A DNA stretch of 15,021 nucleotides from CAWEHT01 sp963808455 (GCA_963808455.1 CAWEHT010000256.1:1-15021), one strand, 5' to 3'. Shown: positions 1-6,858, counted from the stretch's first letter. Translations and numbers: made by a program. Notes: a model not told the origin generated them from the letters alone.

Positions 1-460
1 TGTTAGAACGGCTGGATCCATAATTTGACATGTACCGGTTGGGTAGAACTTCCTGGACTGATTCAATAATTACCATGCATATAATTACTTTGTCCAGAAT
101 TATAAGACCTCCCTGCGTTGTTACCTACCCGGTTATAATTGGTACTTTGTGAACCAGGTTTAGTATAGGTAGGTGTGAACATTTGATGAACACTACTGTG
201 ATACGATACATTATTACGAGATACATATGAACTTATTGGATTTGAATAAGAAGAGCGTACAGATGTTGATGTTCCGGTTGAAGTAGCGGTACCTGGTTTG
301 CTGGAATTGTTTCCATTAAACCTGGATGATCCATTATTAAATAAATTATTTGTTATTTCACTCCTTCGTCCGGAAGTAGAATTACCATAAAATTGACCAT
401 GTCCATGGATTGAATTGTGAAAAGGATTTTCGCCCTCGATGGAAATGGCCGTAATAGGAG
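1..460. other. AT-rich segment, probably foreign to the rest of the window
   Basis: This stretch is much richer in A and T than everything after it, and the change is abrupt somewhere between about 430 and 465. No recognisable gene of the rlmB-tuf region lies here. The rRNA methyltransferase that begins just after it lacks its N-terminal two thirds, and an in-frame stop (455-457) sits directly upstream of the homologous part. A sudden composition change that coincides with a gene cut in the middle is what a chimeric join produces. A recent insertion into rlmB would look the same from this side. The only coding signal is the minus-strand low-complexity frame listed separately. Confidence 0.6.
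63..455 (-). pseudogene. Partial Asn/Ser/Gly/Tyr-rich low-complexity reading frame
   Basis: One minus-strand frame stays open from about 455 down to a TGA at 63-65. It reads as a biased, probably disordered tail: residues such as FHNSIHGHGQFYGNSTSGRR, then NNLFNNGSSRFNGNNSSKPG, and the end GQSNYMHGNY. Asn, Ser, Gly, Tyr and Thr dominate, with almost no acidic residues. Just past the TGA another frame keeps the same style (MSNYGSSRSN), so the stop may be an artefact of an inserted or deleted base. Near the other end SYYGHFHRGR appears in a neighbouring frame. Such tails occur at the C-terminus of Bacteroidota surface or secreted proteins, but that link is a guess. I do not recognise a domain. 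Both ends are uncertain and no start codon can be assigned. Confidence 0.35.
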
Positions 461-463
461 GCG

Positions 464-886
464 ATGGCGGTTGCAGGCGTCCTCTTGCCCGATCGCCGAT
501 CGGCCGAGGTGACGCCGGCGGTCGTCAACGCGTCGGCGGGCGCGGTGGAGCACCTGCGCATCGCGCTGGTGGGCAACCTGGTGGCCAGTTTGGACGGATT
601 GAAACAGGCGGGGATTTGGATCGTGGGCCTGGATCTGCAGCCGGGGTCCGTCGTGCTCGACCAGGCCGATCTGAGCGGGCCTTTGGCGCTGGTCGTGGGG
701 AGCGAAGGCAGCGGCCTCGGCCGGCTGGTACGCCAGCACTGTGACTGGTTGTTAGCCATCCCCATGTACGGCCGGGTCGGATCGCTGAATGCTGCGGTGG
801 CGGGGTCCGTCGCCCTCGTGGCCGCACGCCGGGCTCGCAGCGCCGGTAGCCCGCTGCGGGCGGGCACGATCTCGCCTCCAATTTGA
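464..886 (+). CDS. rlmB: 23S rRNA 2'-O-ribose methyltransferase, SpoU/TrmH family, 3' part only
   Basis: This is the C-terminal catalytic half of a SPOUT-class, AdoMet-dependent RNA 2'-O-methyltransferase, most likely RlmB, which modifies a guanosine in 23S rRNA. The family motifs are all present: LLPDRRSAEVTPAVVNASAG at residues 7-26, the cofactor-knot motif LALVVGSEGSGLGRLVRQHC near 73-92, and IPMYGRVGSLNAAVAGSVAL near 99-118. The fragment is 140 residues against roughly 250 for a full protein. The N-terminal substrate-binding domain is missing because the AT-rich segment replaces it, so the ATG at 464 is only the first codon of the surviving part and not a real start. rlmB upstream of rpmG-secE-nusG is a known bacterial arrangement, which supports the assignment. 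The stop codon overlaps the -35 box of the next promoter. Confidence 0.82.
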   Translation: MAVAGVLLPDRRSAEVTPAVVNASAGAVEHLRIALVGNLVASLDGLKQAGIWIVGLDLQPGSVVLDQADLSGPLALVVGSEGSGLGRLVRQHCDWLLAIPMYGRVGSLNAAVAGSVALVAARRARSAGSPLRAGTISPPI

Positions 887-911
887 CTTTTGTCCCCACG
901 CCCGCTATACT
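883..911 (+). promoter_or_regulatory. Sigma-70 promoter for the tRNA-tuf operon
   Basis: TTGACT at 883-888 and TATACT at 906-911 are separated by exactly 17 bases, each one mismatch from consensus. The -35 box overlaps the TGA stop of the methyltransferase gene. Transcription would start near 918, giving about 100 bases of leader before the first tRNA. It is the best candidate driver of the tRNA-Thr, tRNA-Tyr, tRNA-Thr, tuf block. Confidence 0.7.
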
Positions 912-1017
912 GGCTAACCGTCGCACCAACGCGCCATCAAGTTTCTATTGCTTGCCGCTTTGAAGGGTGAAAGTCGTTCCTCCGTTTGGAGCAGCAGGCG
1001 GCTTTATGGTATAGTGT

Positions 1018-1090
1018 GCCGACGTAGCTCAATCGGCAGAGCATCGACCTTGTAAGTCGAGGGTTGCCGGTTCGATTCCGGCCGTCGGCT
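1018..1090 (+). tRNA. tRNA-Thr(UGU)
   Basis: A full cloverleaf can be folded: acceptor stem GCCGACG with CGTCGGC, D arm GCTC/GAGC, anticodon stem TCGAC/GTCGA enclosing the loop CTTGTAA (anticodon TGT, Thr), T arm GCCGG/CCGGC with loop TTCGATT, discriminator T. The length is 73. No CCA follows (the next bases are TGC), so CCA must be added enzymatically, unlike the three other tRNAs in the window. It is first of three tRNAs upstream of tuf. Confidence 0.96.
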
Positions 1091-1122
1091 TGCGAGGCAC
1101 AGCCTTTACAACCCAATAAGAC

Positions 1123-1207
1123 GGGCAGGTACCCAAGTGGCCAAAGGGGGCTGACTGTAAATCAGCTGGCACCGCCTTCGGAGGTTCGAATCCTTCCCTG
1201 CCCACCA
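1123..1207 (+). tRNA. tRNA-Tyr(GUA)
   Basis: This is a class II tRNA with acceptor stem GGGCAGG paired to CCTGCCC, discriminator A and an encoded CCA. The anticodon stem GCTGA/TCAGC encloses the loop CTGTAAA, giving anticodon GTA (Tyr). The long variable arm (TGGCACCGCCTTCGGA) is as expected for bacterial tRNA-Tyr. It lies 32 bases after tRNA-Thr(UGU) and 13 before the next tRNA. Confidence 0.96.
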
Positions 1208-1220
1208 AGGCAACGGGGTT

Positions 1221-1296
1221 GCCCACGTAGCTCAGCCGGTAGAGCACGTTCTTGGTAAGAACGGGGTCATCGGTTCAAATCCGATCGTGGGCTCCA
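1221..1296 (+). tRNA. tRNA-Thr(GGU)
   Basis: Acceptor stem GCCCACG/CGTGGGC, D arm GCTC/GAGC, anticodon stem CGTTC/GAACG with loop TTGGTAA (anticodon GGT, Thr), T arm ATCGG/CCGAT with loop TTCAAAT, discriminator T and encoded CCA. A threonine tRNA immediately upstream of tuf matches the thrT-tufB arrangement of other bacteria and suggests co-transcription with EF-Tu. Confidence 0.96.
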
Positions 1297-1379
1297 GTTA
1301 ATCGTTACAAACAAGCATTGAATTCGCTCGCCGCCGTTTCCTTATGGTCTGGCTGGCTTTGCAGCAGGTCGAGGGGAAG

Positions 1380-1397
1380 GCGGCGTCTTGTCGCCGC
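1380..1397 (+). promoter_or_regulatory. Small GC-rich hairpin in the tuf leader
   Basis: GCGGCG at 1380-1385 and CGCCGC at 1392-1397 can pair across a six-base loop, about 18 bases upstream of the tuf ribosome-binding site AGGAGG (1415-1420). It could mark RNA processing between tRNA-Thr and tuf mRNA or affect initiation. There is no U-tract, so it is not an intrinsic terminator. Support is structural only. Confidence 0.3.
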
Positions 1398-1429
1398 AGA
1401 AGTTAGGCGCAATCAGGAGGCTATGGTCA

Positions 1430-2629
<1,200 letters not shown>

Positions 2630-2687
2630 TATCGCAGTCCCGAGCGCCCCGGCAGGTGATCGGTCATTCGGAATGTAGGATTGAATC

Positions 2688-2858
2688 ATGGCTACGCAAA
2701 AGAAAGCAAATCGTATCGTCGTGACGTTGGCTTGCACTGAGTGCAAGGAGCGCAATTACACGACTGAAAAGAATCGTAAGAACAGCCAGGGTCGCCTGGA
2801 ATTGCAGAAGTATTGCCCGCGCTGCCGGGTGCATCGCCTCCACCGGGAGACGCGGTAG
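2688..2858 (+). CDS. rpmG: Large-subunit ribosomal protein bL33
   Basis: This is a 56-residue protein beginning MATQKKANRIVVTLACTECK and ending HRLHRETR. bL33 binds 23S rRNA near the E site of the large subunit. Four cysteines in two CxxC pairs (C16/C19 in CTEC, C43/C46 in CPRC) form a zinc ribbon, so this is the zinc-binding (C+) version. The motif NYTTEKNRKN is typical of the family. The ATG at 2688 is preceded by a modest AGGA at about 2677. It lies 58 bases after tuf and before tRNA-Trp and secE, the usual bacterial place for this gene. Confidence 0.95.
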   Translation: MATQKKANRIVVTLACTECKERNYTTEKNRKNSQGRLELQKYCPRCRVHRLHRETR

Positions 2859-2902
2859 CGGTCGCAGCTCGGTTGCGAGTCCGGCTGCTTCGGAAGTGGA
2901 TT

Positions 2903-2925
2903 GGCCGGCGGCGAACCGGCCGGCC
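2903..2925 (+). repeat. GGCCGGC palindromic hairpin between rpmG and tRNA-Trp
   Basis: GGCCGGC (2903-2909) and GCCGGCC (2919-2925) form a perfect 7-bp stem around a nine-base loop, extended by T2902-A2926. The same arms recur with an eight-base loop at 8336-8357. There is no following T run. It may be an RNA processing or attenuation structure, or chance in GC-rich DNA. Confidence 0.3.
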
Positions 2926-3000
2926 ATGATTCTCTGGCAGGGCGAGCTTTGGGCGGCCGGCGCAGGATGTGGCCAGCCCTGATTTGGTGGCGTTCAGCAC

Positions 3001-3076
3001 AGGCGTGTAGCTCAATTGGTAGAGCACCGCTCTCCAAAAGCGGGGGTTGCGGGTTCGAGTCCTGCCACGCCTGCCA
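3001..3076 (+). tRNA. tRNA-Trp(CCA)
   Basis: Acceptor stem AGGCGTG/CACGCCT, D arm GCTC/GAGC, anticodon stem CCGCT/AGCGG with loop CTCCAAA (anticodon CCA, Trp), T arm GCGGG/CCTGC (one G-T pair) with loop TTCGAGT, discriminator G and encoded CCA. A Trp tRNA between rpmG and secE is a widely conserved bacterial arrangement. Confidence 0.97.
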
Positions 3077-3095
3077 GATCAAGGTGTTTTTGCAG

Positions 3096-3163
3096 AAGAC
3101 ACCGTCCTCAGCACGGCCCTCTGCCCGTTCGAGAGGCGAGTCGCCAGCAGAGAACGGTGTTTT
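3096..3163 (+). promoter_or_regulatory. Long inverted repeat between tRNA-Trp and secE
   Basis: ACACCGT at 3099-3105 pairs with ACGGTGT at 3154-3160. The stem extends outward with A/G to T pairs (3096-3098 with 3161-3163) and inward past one mismatch (CTC 3107-3109 with GAG 3150-3152). The enclosed 40 bases contain a further small stem (CCTC/GAGG). A TTTT run begins at 3160 inside the 3' arm. It could be a weak terminator, an attenuator, or the cleavage structure that separates tRNA-Trp from the secE mRNA. Confidence 0.4.
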
Positions 3164-3242
3164 GAATCTTTGAGTTGTGCAAGGATTGCGTGCTTGGCCG
3201 GCAACCAGGTGCGGCGAGCCAAGTCCAAGTCTGGAGGGGCGG

Positions 3243-3476
3243 GTGGCAAAGACTACGGCGCAACAGATGGCGGCGAGCAAGACCGATGGGTTCGGGGCTC
3301 GTATCACCGGCTATTTCCGGGAGACCCGTGCCGAATTGCGGAAGGTTAGCTGGCCGACGCGTGAGGAGGCGACCAATCTGACCTTGATCGTATTGGGCGT
3401 TACGGCAGCCATGGCCATATTTTTGGGCGCGATCGATTTTGTCTTTTCCACGCTGATTCGGCTGATAGTGAGCTAG
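3243..3476 (+). CDS. secE: Preprotein translocase subunit SecE
   Basis: This is a 77-residue single-span SecE, the clamp subunit of the SecYEG protein-export channel in the inner membrane. The conserved cytoplasmic amphipathic motif YFRETRAELRKVSWPTREEA is followed by one transmembrane segment (about residues 46-65, LTLIVLGVTAAMAIFLGAI) and a short tail DFVFSTLIRLIVS. I chose the GTG at 3243 because GGAGGGG (3233-3239) lies five bases upstream. An in-frame ATG at 3267 has no comparable site, and the frame runs open further upstream without one. It is immediately upstream of nusG, as in most bacteria. Confidence 0.93.
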   Translation: MAKTTAQQMAASKTDGFGARITGYFRETRAELRKVSWPTREEATNLTLIVLGVTAAMAIFLGAIDFVFSTLIRLIVS

Positions 3477-3513
3477 TAGCACGCTGCACACTGCTCGCGT
3501 GTATGGATGGCAA

Positions 3514-4215
3514 ATGACTATGGATGACTGGCAGGACTCAGATTCCCAGGAAGAGCAAAACCCCCTGGCCGAAGAAGAAGAACGCCAGGCGGCTGTCTTG
3601 AATCAACCGGAAGCTGTCGAGGCGCCCGAAGAGGCTGAACCGGAAGCTGTCGAGGCGCCTGAAGAGGCTGAAGCTGCCAATGAAGGCCAGGCTACGCTTC
3701 AGTGGTATGTGGTGCATTGCTATTCGGGGTACGAGAACAAGGTCAAGAAGAACCTCGAGCACCGTTCGGCGTCCATGGCCATGCAAAATCGCATTCTCGA
3801 CGTTGTGGTGCCGACGGAAGAACAGGTGGAATTGCGTGATGGCCAGCGCCGCGTGGTGGAGAAGCGGATCTATCCTGGCTACGTGTTGGTAAAAATGATC
3901 CTCGATGAGGAATCGTGGTATGTGGTGCGCAACACGCCCGGCGTTACAGGCTTTGTGGGTATTGGGACCAAACCAACCCCCTTGCGCCAGGAAGAGGTGG
4001 ACCGCATTATGCGGCGCATGGAGGCCGAAGAGCCAGCGCCACAGGTCAAGGTGAGGACCGGGGACCGCGTCCGCATCGTCGAAGGGTCTTTTGTGGATTT
4101 CAACGGCGTGGTCGATGAGGTCTATCCTGACAAAGGCAAAGCGCGGGTCCTCGTGTCCTTCTTCAACCGCGACACACCCATCGAGGTGGATCTGCTGCAA
4201 ATTGAGCGTCTATGA
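3514..4215 (+). CDS. nusG: Transcription termination/antitermination factor NusG
   Basis: NusG binds RNA polymerase and links it to Rho or the ribosome. The NGN domain starts at LQWYVVHCYSGYENKVKKNL (about residue 62). It continues through RIYPGYVLVKMILDEESWYV and TPGVTGFVGIG. The KOW domain near the C-terminus contains TGDRVRIVEGSFVDFNGVV, and the protein ends VDLLQIERL. An acidic extension of about 60 residues precedes the NGN domain and contains two tandem copies of PEAVEAPEEAE. Acidic NusG extensions are known in some phyla, for example actinobacteria. The start is uncertain: GTG 3499, ATG 3514 and ATG 3520 are in frame, and the only SD-like stretch is GGATGG at 3505-3510. I chose 3514. 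Length from there is 233 residues. Confidence 0.94.
   Translation: MTMDDWQDSDSQEEQNPLAEEEERQAAVLNQPEAVEAPEEAEPEAVEAPEEAEAANEGQATLQWYVVHCYSGYENKVKKNLEHRSASMAMQNRILDVVVPTEEQVELRDGQRRVVEKRIYPGYVLVKMILDEESWYVVRNTPGVTGFVGIGTKPTPLRQEEVDRIMRRMEAEEPAPQVKVRTGDRVRIVEGSFVDFNGVVDEVYPDKGKARVLVSFFNRDTPIEVDLLQIERL
3607..3672 (+). repeat. 33-bp tandem duplication within nusG
   Basis: Bases 3607-3639 and 3640-3672 are two adjacent copies of a 33-bp unit that differ at one position (third base of a Pro codon). Each encodes PEAVEAPEEAE in the acidic N-terminal extension of NusG. The unit is a multiple of three, so copy number can change without breaking the frame. Near identity at silent positions points to a recent duplication. 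Confidence 0.85.
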
Positions 4216-4248
4216 CGGGGATTTGCCCGTCCTGAGGAGTGGCACAAG

Positions 4249-4675
4249 ATGGCGAAAAAAGTCAAGGCGATCGTAAAGCTACAGATCATGGCGGGCAAGG
4301 CGAATCCAGCGCCGCCGGTGGGGCCGGCGCTGGGCCAGCATGGCGTGAACATCATGGCCTTTTGTAAGGAATACAACGCGCGTACGTCGGCCATGGCGGG
4401 CACTGTCGTGCCGGTGGAGATCACGATCTTCACCGATCAGTCTTTCACTTTCGTGACGAAGACCCCGCCGGCAGCAGATTTGCTGAAGCAGGCCGCGAAC
4501 GTGCAGAAGGGCGCGGCCGTGCCTAACCGCGACAAGGTAGCCTCTATCACGCGCAAACAGCTGCGCGAGATTGCGGAGACCAAGCTGAAAGACCTGAATG
4601 CCTACGACGTCGATCAGGCGATGAAGATGATCGAGGGATCGGCGCGGCAGCATGGGGATCGCGATTGCGGACTAG
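4249..4675 (+). CDS. rplK: Large-subunit ribosomal protein uL11, with a one-base frameshift near the end
   Basis: uL11 forms the GTPase-associated stalk base with 23S rRNA and L10. The N-terminal domain reads MAKKVKAIVKLQIMAGKANP and PPVGPALGQHGVNIMAFCKEYN; the C-terminal RNA-binding domain contains VASITRKQLREIAETKLKDL. ATG 4249 follows GAGGAG (4234-4239) at nine bases. As written, the frame runs on past the normal end. Omitting one base, about c4648, gives EGSARSMGIAIAD and a TAG at 4673-4675, so the corrected protein is 141 residues, the usual length. The uncorrected frame stays open to 4779 with an unrelated tail and would overlap rplA. Sequencing error is the simplest explanation. It follows nusG by 33 bases. 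Confidence 0.93.
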
Positions 4676-4697
4676 GCGGGCGGTCTTTGAGATGGGA

Positions 4698-4716
4698 GGG
4701 CGTCGCGGCGACGCCC
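4698..4716 (+). promoter_or_regulatory. Perfect hairpin in the rplK-rplA spacer
   Basis: GGGCGTCG (4698-4705) and CGACGCCC (4709-4716) form an 8-bp stem with a three-base loop, 46 bases before the rplA start. No T run follows. It may be an mRNA stability or translational control element for rplA. I cannot match it to the classical L1-binding site, which in E. coli lies ahead of rplK. Confidence 0.4.
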
Positions 4717-4762
4717 GTTAGCACCACGCCCTGCCACTCGCAGGGTAGAGGAGACAGAAGCA

Positions 4763-5483
4763 ATGGCTCAACACGGTAAGAAGTATCTCAATGCGTCGAA
4801 GCTCTTTGATCGCGATCATTTCTACAGCCCCACCGAGGCCGTAGAACTGCTCGGCAAGGTCTCGTACGCGAAGTTTGACGGCACTGTGGAGTGCCACGTG
4901 CGCCTGGGTGTCGATCCCCGCCATGCCGACCAGCAGGTGCGCAGTACAGTCTTGCTGCCGGCAGGGCTGGGCAAGCAGGTGCGCATCCTGGTCTTTGCGG
5001 AAGGCGATGGGGCGCGCCTGGCGGAACAGGCAGGGGCAGATTTCGTCGGCCTGGATGATCTCATAGCCAAGATCCAGGGCGGCTGGGTGGAGTTCGATAT
5101 TGCCATGGCGAGCCCCACGGTGATGGGCAAGGTCGGGCGTCTGGGTCGCATCCTGGGCACGCGTGGCCTCATGCCCAACCCGAAGGCTGGCACGATCTGT
5201 GCAGCCAGACGACTTTCCTCGAGCGGTGCGCGAAGCGCGCCAGGGCCGTGTGGAATTCAAGGTTGACAAGACCGGCAACCTGCACGTCCCGATCGGCAAG
5301 GCCAGCTTCACCCCGCAGCAGCTGATGGACAACCTGTCGGCGCTGATGGATGCCGTGAACCGGGCCAAACCCTCTGGAGCTAAGGGTGTCTATGTCCGCC
5401 GCGTGACGCTCGCATCGACGATGTCGCCCGGCATACGGCTCGATTCGGCCCAGGCCGTTACGCTGCATCCCGCTATAGCCTAG
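4763..5483 (+). CDS. rplA: Large-subunit ribosomal protein uL1, interrupted by a one-base frameshift
   Basis: uL1 forms the mobile L1 stalk at the tRNA exit site. Codons from 4763 give MAQHGKKYLNASKLFDRDHF and continue to the family motif RGLMPNPKAGTI. There the frame breaks. From 5199 the next frame continues VQPDDFPRAVREARQGRVEF, then FKVDKTGNLHVPIGKASF, and ends SPGIRLDSAQAVTLHPAIA at 5483. Removing a single base, about t5198, joins the two halves into a normal protein of 239 residues. The start follows GAGGAGA by a proper distance. L1 is close to essential for normal growth, and the second half shows no decay, so a sequencing insertion is much more likely than a pseudogene or programmed frameshift. 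Confidence 0.92.
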
Positions 5484-5529
5484 TAGCCGGCCCGCCCTTT
5501 GGACGGCAGGTGCCGTGGCGAGGGCCCTG

Positions 5530-5645
5530 ACAACAGAATTGCATCCGGTCTAACCAGAGTCTTCGGATGATCCGCTGGTAGCGCGCTGAAGACAGCAGGC
5601 GTCAAGGTGACTTAATTCAGGTGAGCCTGCCGAGGCGAGGTTTCC
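5530..5645 (+). ncRNA. Ribosomal protein L10 leader (rplJL autoregulatory mRNA element)
   Basis: The untranslated region ahead of rplJ carries the hallmark core of the L10 leader: GAAGACAGCAGGCG, then CTTAAT, then GCCTGCCGAGGCG. GCAGGC (5595-5600) pairs with GCCTGC (5625-5630), and GTCTTC (5559-5564) pairs with GAAGAC (5588-5593), forming the kink-turn-like stem that binds L10-(L12)4. In known cases excess L10 complex binds this RNA and lowers rplJ-rplL expression. Here an intrinsic terminator follows immediately, so control is probably by transcription attenuation. Boundaries are approximate. Confidence 0.8.
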
Positions 5646-5652
5646 AGGAGTT

Positions 5653-5707
5653 CTGCTTTTGGCAAAGCAGCCCCTGTGCCTTGCTTTCGCGAGCGCAGGG
5701 GCTTTTT
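5653..5707 (+). terminator. Attenuator: stem plus intrinsic terminator ahead of rplJ
   Basis: A terminator stem pairs AGCCCCTG (5669-5676) with CAGGGGCT (5696-5703) and runs into TTTTT (5703-5707). Just before it, CTGCTTT (5653-5659) and AAAGCAG (5664-5670) form a second perfect 7-bp stem that shares bases 5669-5670 with the terminator. The terminator lies between the L10 leader core and the rplJ ribosome-binding site, so it should control read-through into rplJ-rplL. Confidence 0.8.
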
Positions 5708-5743
5708 GTATTCGGCATCTTTGGACGAAAGGAGGTAGCTACC

Positions 5744-6289
5744 TTGCCAATTTCACGCGAGGAGAAAGGGGCCCTGATCGACGGGTACGTGGCCAGGCTG
5801 CAGCGGTGTAAGGCCGTCCTCGTCACTGAGTATCGCGGTCTGTCCGTCAAGCAGTTGCAGGACCTGCGCCGCGAGCTGCGGTCGGCTAACTGCGAGCTGC
5901 TCGTGGCCAAGAACACCTTAATGGAGCGCGCGCTGACCCAGTTGGGCATGCCAGCACCAGATGCGCTGTTCAAGGGCCCTACTGCCGTGACGTTCTGCTA
6001 TCAGGACCTGGCCGCGCCTGCCAAGGCCCTCGCCAAGTGTTCCAAGGACACGAAGATCCTGGTGGTCAAGGGCGGCCTGATCGGGAAGTCGGTTTTCGGC
6101 GAGCAGGGCGTTCAGCAGCTTGGCGAGCTGCCCGGCCGCGATCAGCTGATCAGCCAGGTCGTGGGCGTGATGCAGGCTCCGCTGAGCGGACTCGTCAACG
6201 TGCTAGCAGGAACGTTGCGGGGCCTGGTCAATGTACTGAACGCTCGTTCTGAGCAGTTGGAAAAGCAACAGGGACAAAGTCCGGCGTAA
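5744..6289 (+). CDS. rplJ: Large-subunit ribosomal protein uL10
   Basis: uL10 anchors the L7/L12 dimers to form the ribosomal stalk. The protein has 181 residues: the N-terminal domain begins PISREEKGALIDGYVARLQR and includes VTEYRGLSVKQLQDLRREL and VAKNTLMERAL. The C-terminal helix that binds L12 (about 135-172) contains VMQAPLSGLVNVLAGTLRGL. I chose the TTG at 5744 because AAAGGAGG (5728-5735) is eight bases upstream and homology starts there. The frame is open further upstream to 5621, but that part lies inside the leader and terminator and cannot be protein. TTG starts weaken initiation, which fits a tightly controlled gene. It is followed by rplL after 27 bases. Confidence 0.95.
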   Translation: MPISREEKGALIDGYVARLQRCKAVLVTEYRGLSVKQLQDLRRELRSANCELLVAKNTLMERALTQLGMPAPDALFKGPTAVTFCYQDLAAPAKALAKCSKDTKILVVKGGLIGKSVFGEQGVQQLGELPGRDQLISQVVGVMQAPLSGLVNVLAGTLRGLVNVLNARSEQLEKQQGQSPA

Positions 6290-6316
6290 GTCATAGAGAA
6301 CGAACAGGAGGAACTT

Positions 6317-6703
6317 ATGACTCAGGATGAATTGATTGCGAGCATCGAGCAGATGTCGGTGCTGGAGCTTTCGCAGCTGATCAAGGCGCTCGAGCAGCGG
6401 TTCGGCGTCAGCGCTGCGGCGGCGCCGATGATGATGGCCGGCGCGCCCGCCGCAGCGGGCCTGGCTGCGCCTGCCGAGCCGGTCGAGGAGCAGACCGAGT
6501 TTGACGTGATCTTGCAGACCGTGGGCGAGAAGAAGATCAACGTCATCAAGGCCGTGCGCGCGCTGACCAACCTCGGCCTCAAAGAAGCCAAAGACCTGGT
6601 CGAGAGCGCCCCGGCACCGGTGTTGCAGGGCGTTTCCAAGGACGCGGCCAACGACGCCAAGGCCAAGATCGAGGCCGAAGGCGCGACGGCGCAAATCAAG
6701 TAG
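6317..6703 (+). CDS. rplL: Large-subunit ribosomal protein bL12 (L7/L12)
   Basis: bL12 is the multi-copy stalk protein that recruits and stimulates translation GTPases, including the EF-Tu encoded upstream. It is 128 residues. The N-terminal dimerisation helix is MTQDELIASIEQMSVLELSQ; an Ala/Pro/Met-rich hinge covers about residues 33-58. The C-terminal factor-binding domain carries EFDVILQTVGEKKINVIKAV and GLKEAKDLVESAP, and ends EGATAQIK. AGGAGG lies six bases ahead of the ATG. It is the last gene of the block: rpoB does not follow. Confidence 0.97.
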   Translation: MTQDELIASIEQMSVLELSQLIKALEQRFGVSAAAAPMMMAGAPAAAGLAAPAEPVEEQTEFDVILQTVGEKKINVIKAVRALTNLGLKEAKDLVESAPAPVLQGVSKDAANDAKAKIEAEGATAQIK

Positions 6704-6725
6704 GGACGAAGTACTTTCGCCCAGC

Positions 6726-6772
6726 GGGGTCGCCATGTGTGGCGCGAAGGTCTTCTCGCCACACATGGCCCC
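6726..6772 (+). terminator. Strong hairpin after rplL
   Basis: CCATGTGTGGCG (6733-6744) pairs perfectly with CGCCACACATGG (6757-6768) across a 12-base loop. The stem is extended by GGGG (6726-6729) with CCCC (6769-6772) past a three-base bulge. It starts 22 bases after the rplL stop. No clear T run follows, so it may act as an mRNA 3'-end stabiliser as well as a terminator of the ribosomal operon. Confidence 0.65.
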
Positions 6773-6813
6773 TTCGCGTTAAGAGGCCCGCACGCGTCCT
6801 CCAGGTGGATGCC

Positions 6814-6858
6814 CACCAGCCAGCCGCCAGCGCTCACGCACCTGGCGGCTGGCTGGTG
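6814..6858 (-). terminator. 16-17 bp hairpin spanning the glycerate kinase stop codon
   Basis: ACCAGCCAGCCGCCAG (6815-6830) and CTGGCGGCTGGCTGGT (6842-6857) are perfect complements, with one further C-G pair outside, around an 11-base loop. The stop codon of the minus-strand glycerate kinase (6834-6836) lies in the loop, so the last codons are in one arm. There is no U-tract. Together with the hairpin at 6726-6772 it separates two convergent genes. Confidence 0.6.

Noticed and set aside
986..1015. Second promoter TTGGAG-N18-TATAGT directly before tRNA-Thr(UGU)
   Set aside because: The -10 box ends only two bases before the mature tRNA, so transcription would start inside the tRNA. The promoter at 883-911 is a better fit.
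4640..5205. Programmed ribosomal frameshifting in rplK and rplA
   Set aside because: There is no slippery site or downstream structure of the known kinds, and the same kind of insertion occurs in unrelated genes of the window. Error is simpler.
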